Assembly: GCA_003140705.1 (NCBI GenBank)
Contig: PLKU01000345.1
Span: forward strand, 1,761-8,722
Source of the DNA: Acidobacteriaceae bacterium
Lineage (GTDB): Bacteria > Acidobacteriota > Terriglobia > Terriglobales > Acidobacteriaceae
DNA length: 6,962 bases
Reading direction: 5' to 3'
The notes under the pieces are model-generated. The model was given only the letters and a program-made list of their open reading frames with translations, did no database searches and was not told the origin of the DNA. Shown here piece by piece: positions 5,308 to 6,962 of the stretch. Each line of letters starts with the position of its first letter. The stretch's first letter is position 1. Both the position numbers and the translations under genes were made by a program.

Positions 5308-6962
5308 ATGGCCGCTTCCGCGATTCCAGCTTTTTCTATCGAAGAGTTCCTGCAGCAGGAGCGCGAGAAGGACATTCTCCGTTTCTCCACCGCTGGCAGT
5401 GTGGACGATGGGAAGTCCACCCTCATTGGGCGACTGCTTTATGACACGCAGTCAGTGTATGAAGATCAAATTCGCTCCATCGAAGGGAAAGGAACCACCG
5501 CTCCCGGGCAGATTGATTTCGCTTTGCTGACAGACGGCCTTCGCGCGGAACGCGAGCAGGGCATCACCATCGATGTTGCCTATCGATACTTTTCGACAGG
5601 CCGGCGCAAATTCATCATTGCGGACACGCCGGGGCACGAGCAGTACACCCGCAATATGGCTACCGGAGCCTCTACGGCAGATGCAGCGGTGGTGCTCATC
5701 GACGCTGCAAAAGGCGTTTTGGTGCAGTCGCGTCGCCACGCTTACATCGCGTCGTTGCTAAGGGTGCGCCACGTTCTGGTCGCGGTCAACAAAATGGACC
5801 TCATCGGTTATGACGAGGCAGCATTCCGTGCAATCGAGCGCGATTTCCGTCTCGTCTTGGAACAGATTGCGGCCGATACAGGGAATCCTGTGGAGGCGCA
5901 ATTTGTTCCCGTCAGCGCGCTCGTCGGAGACAACATCGTTCATCGCACAAGTGCCATGCCGTGGTACCGCGGACCCTCGTTGCTTGAGTTGCTTGAATCC
6001 ACACCCACATCCGTGGACACCAGCGCAGCGCCATTCCGTTTTCCCGTGCAGCGTGTGCTGCGGCCGGATCATACGTTCCGCGGCTTTGCCGGGCAAATCG
6101 CCTCGGGAACAATTCGTCCAGGTGACAGGATTACCGTGCTGCCTTCCGGCAGAAGCGCAGAAGTTGAGCGCATCGTGACCTGGGACGGCGATCTGGCCGA
6201 GGCGCACGCGCCGCTTTCAGTAACGCTCGTGCTGAGTCAGGAAGTCGACATCAGTCGAGGCGACCTGATTGTGTCCTCAGCCGCGCCTGCAACGGTAGCC
6301 AAGCGAGTGCGCGCCGCATTGGTATGGATGGATCAGCGGCCGCTCGAGCGGAAACGCCGCTACCTGTTGAAGCACACCAGCCACACGGTTCCGGCATTTG
6401 TCTCCTCTATTGAGCACCGCACTGACATTGGCAATTTGTCGCGTGAGCCCGCCGCCACGCTGGAGATGAATGGAATCGGCGTGGTGAATATCACCTTGCT
6501 GCGGTCCATGGCCCTGGATCTCTACGGTTCGAATCGCTCCACGGGTGCCTTCATTCTCATCGACCCCGAAACCAACGCGACTGTCGCCGCCGGAATGGTT
6601 ACGTCGATTGCGGATCACGGTGTCACAGGCACGGATACGGCTGGTCCGGTCGCAGCCCGCGAAAGAGCCGCGCGCTGGGGTCACCGCAGCGGTGTTCTGG
6701 AGCTCAGTGGCCCGGCTGAAGTTGTCGATCAGATTGAACGATCCCTCTTTCTCCATGGCGTCATCACCGTGCGCATTGATGCAGCGGACCCATCAGGTGG
6801 AGAGAACGCTGAGATAGCAAGACATGTAGTGAAGACGATTGTTGAGTCAGGCCTCGTCGCGCTGGCCATCACTGAGACAGACAGCGAAGACCTGCTTGCA
6901 CGCGTCAACCACGACCAGATTGTCGTCAACGCGGGCGAAGCCGACAAGGCGATCGCAAGCGT
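5308..6962 (+). CDS. cysN: Sulfate adenylyltransferase subunit 1 (CysN) with degenerate APS-kinase-like C-terminal domain, partial
   Basis: 551 codons to the window edge with no stop (E. coli CysN has 475). ATG 5308 follows the cysD TAA without a gap, behind GAGAGG. This is the GTPase subunit of ATP sulfurylase. Its translation-factor-like G domain is complete: G1 GSVDDGKST (30-38), G2 region EREQGITIDV (81-90), G3 DTPGH (106-110), G4 NKMD (161-164) and G5 SAL (203-205). EF-Tu-like beta-barrel domains follow (about 235-430). From about 450 an extra domain begins like the APS kinase of CysNC/NodQ fusions: RERAARWGHRSGVLEL, then LFLHGVITVRID (480-491) and NAEIARHVVKTIVESGLVAL. The Walker A motif GxxGxGKS/T is missing: SGPAEVV (467-473) stands in its place and about four residues are lost, so kinase activity is unlikely. 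The true C-terminus is outside the window. CysN identity is very sure; the relic nature of the extra domain is inferred from the missing P-loop. Confidence 0.95.
   Translation, partial: MAASAIPAFSIEEFLQQEREKDILRFSTAGSVDDGKSTLIGRLLYDTQSVYEDQIRSIEGKGTTAPGQIDFALLTDGLRAEREQGITIDVAYRYFSTGRRKFIIADTPGHEQYTRNMATGASTADAAVVLIDAAKGVLVQSRRHAYIASLLRVRHVLVAVNKMDLIGYDEAAFRAIERDFRLVLEQIAADTGNPVEAQFVPVSALVGDNIVHRTSAMPWYRGPSLLELLESTPTSVDTSAAPFRFPVQRVLRPDHTFRGFAGQIASGTIRPGDRITVLPSGRSAEVERIVTWDGDLAEAHAPLSVTLVLSQEVDISRGDLIVSSAAPATVAKRVRAALVWMDQRPLERKRRYLLKHTSHTVPAFVSSIEHRTDIGNLSREPAATLEMNGIGVVNITLLRSMALDLYGSNRSTGAFILIDPETNATVAAGMVTSIADHGVTGTDTAGPVAARERAARWGHRSGVLELSGPAEVVDQIERSLFLHGVITVRIDAADPSGGENAEIARHVVKTIVESGLVALAITETDSEDLLARVNHDQIVVNAGEADKAIAS

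Overview
This 6,962-base window is a stretch of moderately GC-rich bacterial chromosome with densely packed genes. No phage, transposon, CRISPR, rRNA or tRNA signal was recognised. Gene content and protein style (a divergent sugar-phosphate nucleotidyltransferase, adjacent xerD/xerC-like genes, an orphan E1-alpha-like protein, a cysDN pair) would fit an environmental Gram-negative lineage such as Acidobacteriota. That assignment is a weak impression, not a demonstrated result.

Layout from left to right. (1) Bases 1-725, minus strand: the N-terminal 241 codons of a GalU-like sugar-1-phosphate nucleotidyltransferase running off the left edge. (2) Bases 726-1098: a non-coding gap between divergent genes, holding a perfect 6-bp inverted repeat and some short direct repeats. 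(3) Bases 1099-3137, plus strand: two complete tyrosine recombinases overlapping by ATGA. The first resembles XerD and the second XerC, and both keep all catalytic residues. (4) Bases 3176-3982, minus strand and convergent with the recombinases: a short homologue of the E1-alpha subunit of 2-oxoacid dehydrogenases whose thiamine-diphosphate/Mg motif is eroded. (5) Bases 3983-4350: a divergent intergenic region. (6) Bases 4351-6962, plus strand: cysD then cysN, the two subunits of ATP sulfurylase, which begins assimilatory sulfate reduction. cysN runs off the right edge and carries a C-terminal APS-kinase-like domain that has lost its P-loop.

The most striking part is the leader in front of cysD. 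A sigma70-like promoter (4136-4164) would start RNA almost at the ATG of a 22-codon ORF (4175-4243) with five Cys codons, including Cys-Cys-Cys. The last codons of this ORF begin a chain of four overlapping complementary pairings: 0:1, 1:2, 2:3 and 3:4. The final pairing encloses the cysD ribosome binding site and start codon. There is no U-tract, so the layout reads as a translational attenuator. With enough cysteine the leader ribosome runs to the stop codon, masks segment 0 and lets 1:2 and 3:4 form, so cysD is closed. With little cysteine the ribosome stalls on the Cys run, 0:1 and 2:3 form, and cysD is open. The complementarities were read directly by hand. The regulatory logic is inference.

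How the genes work together: the leader, cysD and cysN form one sulfur-assimilation unit with probable end-product (cysteine) control. The two recombinases form a translationally coupled pair that could act as a XerC/XerD chromosome-dimer resolvase. The nucleotidyltransferase and the E1-alpha-like gene have no evident functional tie to either group.
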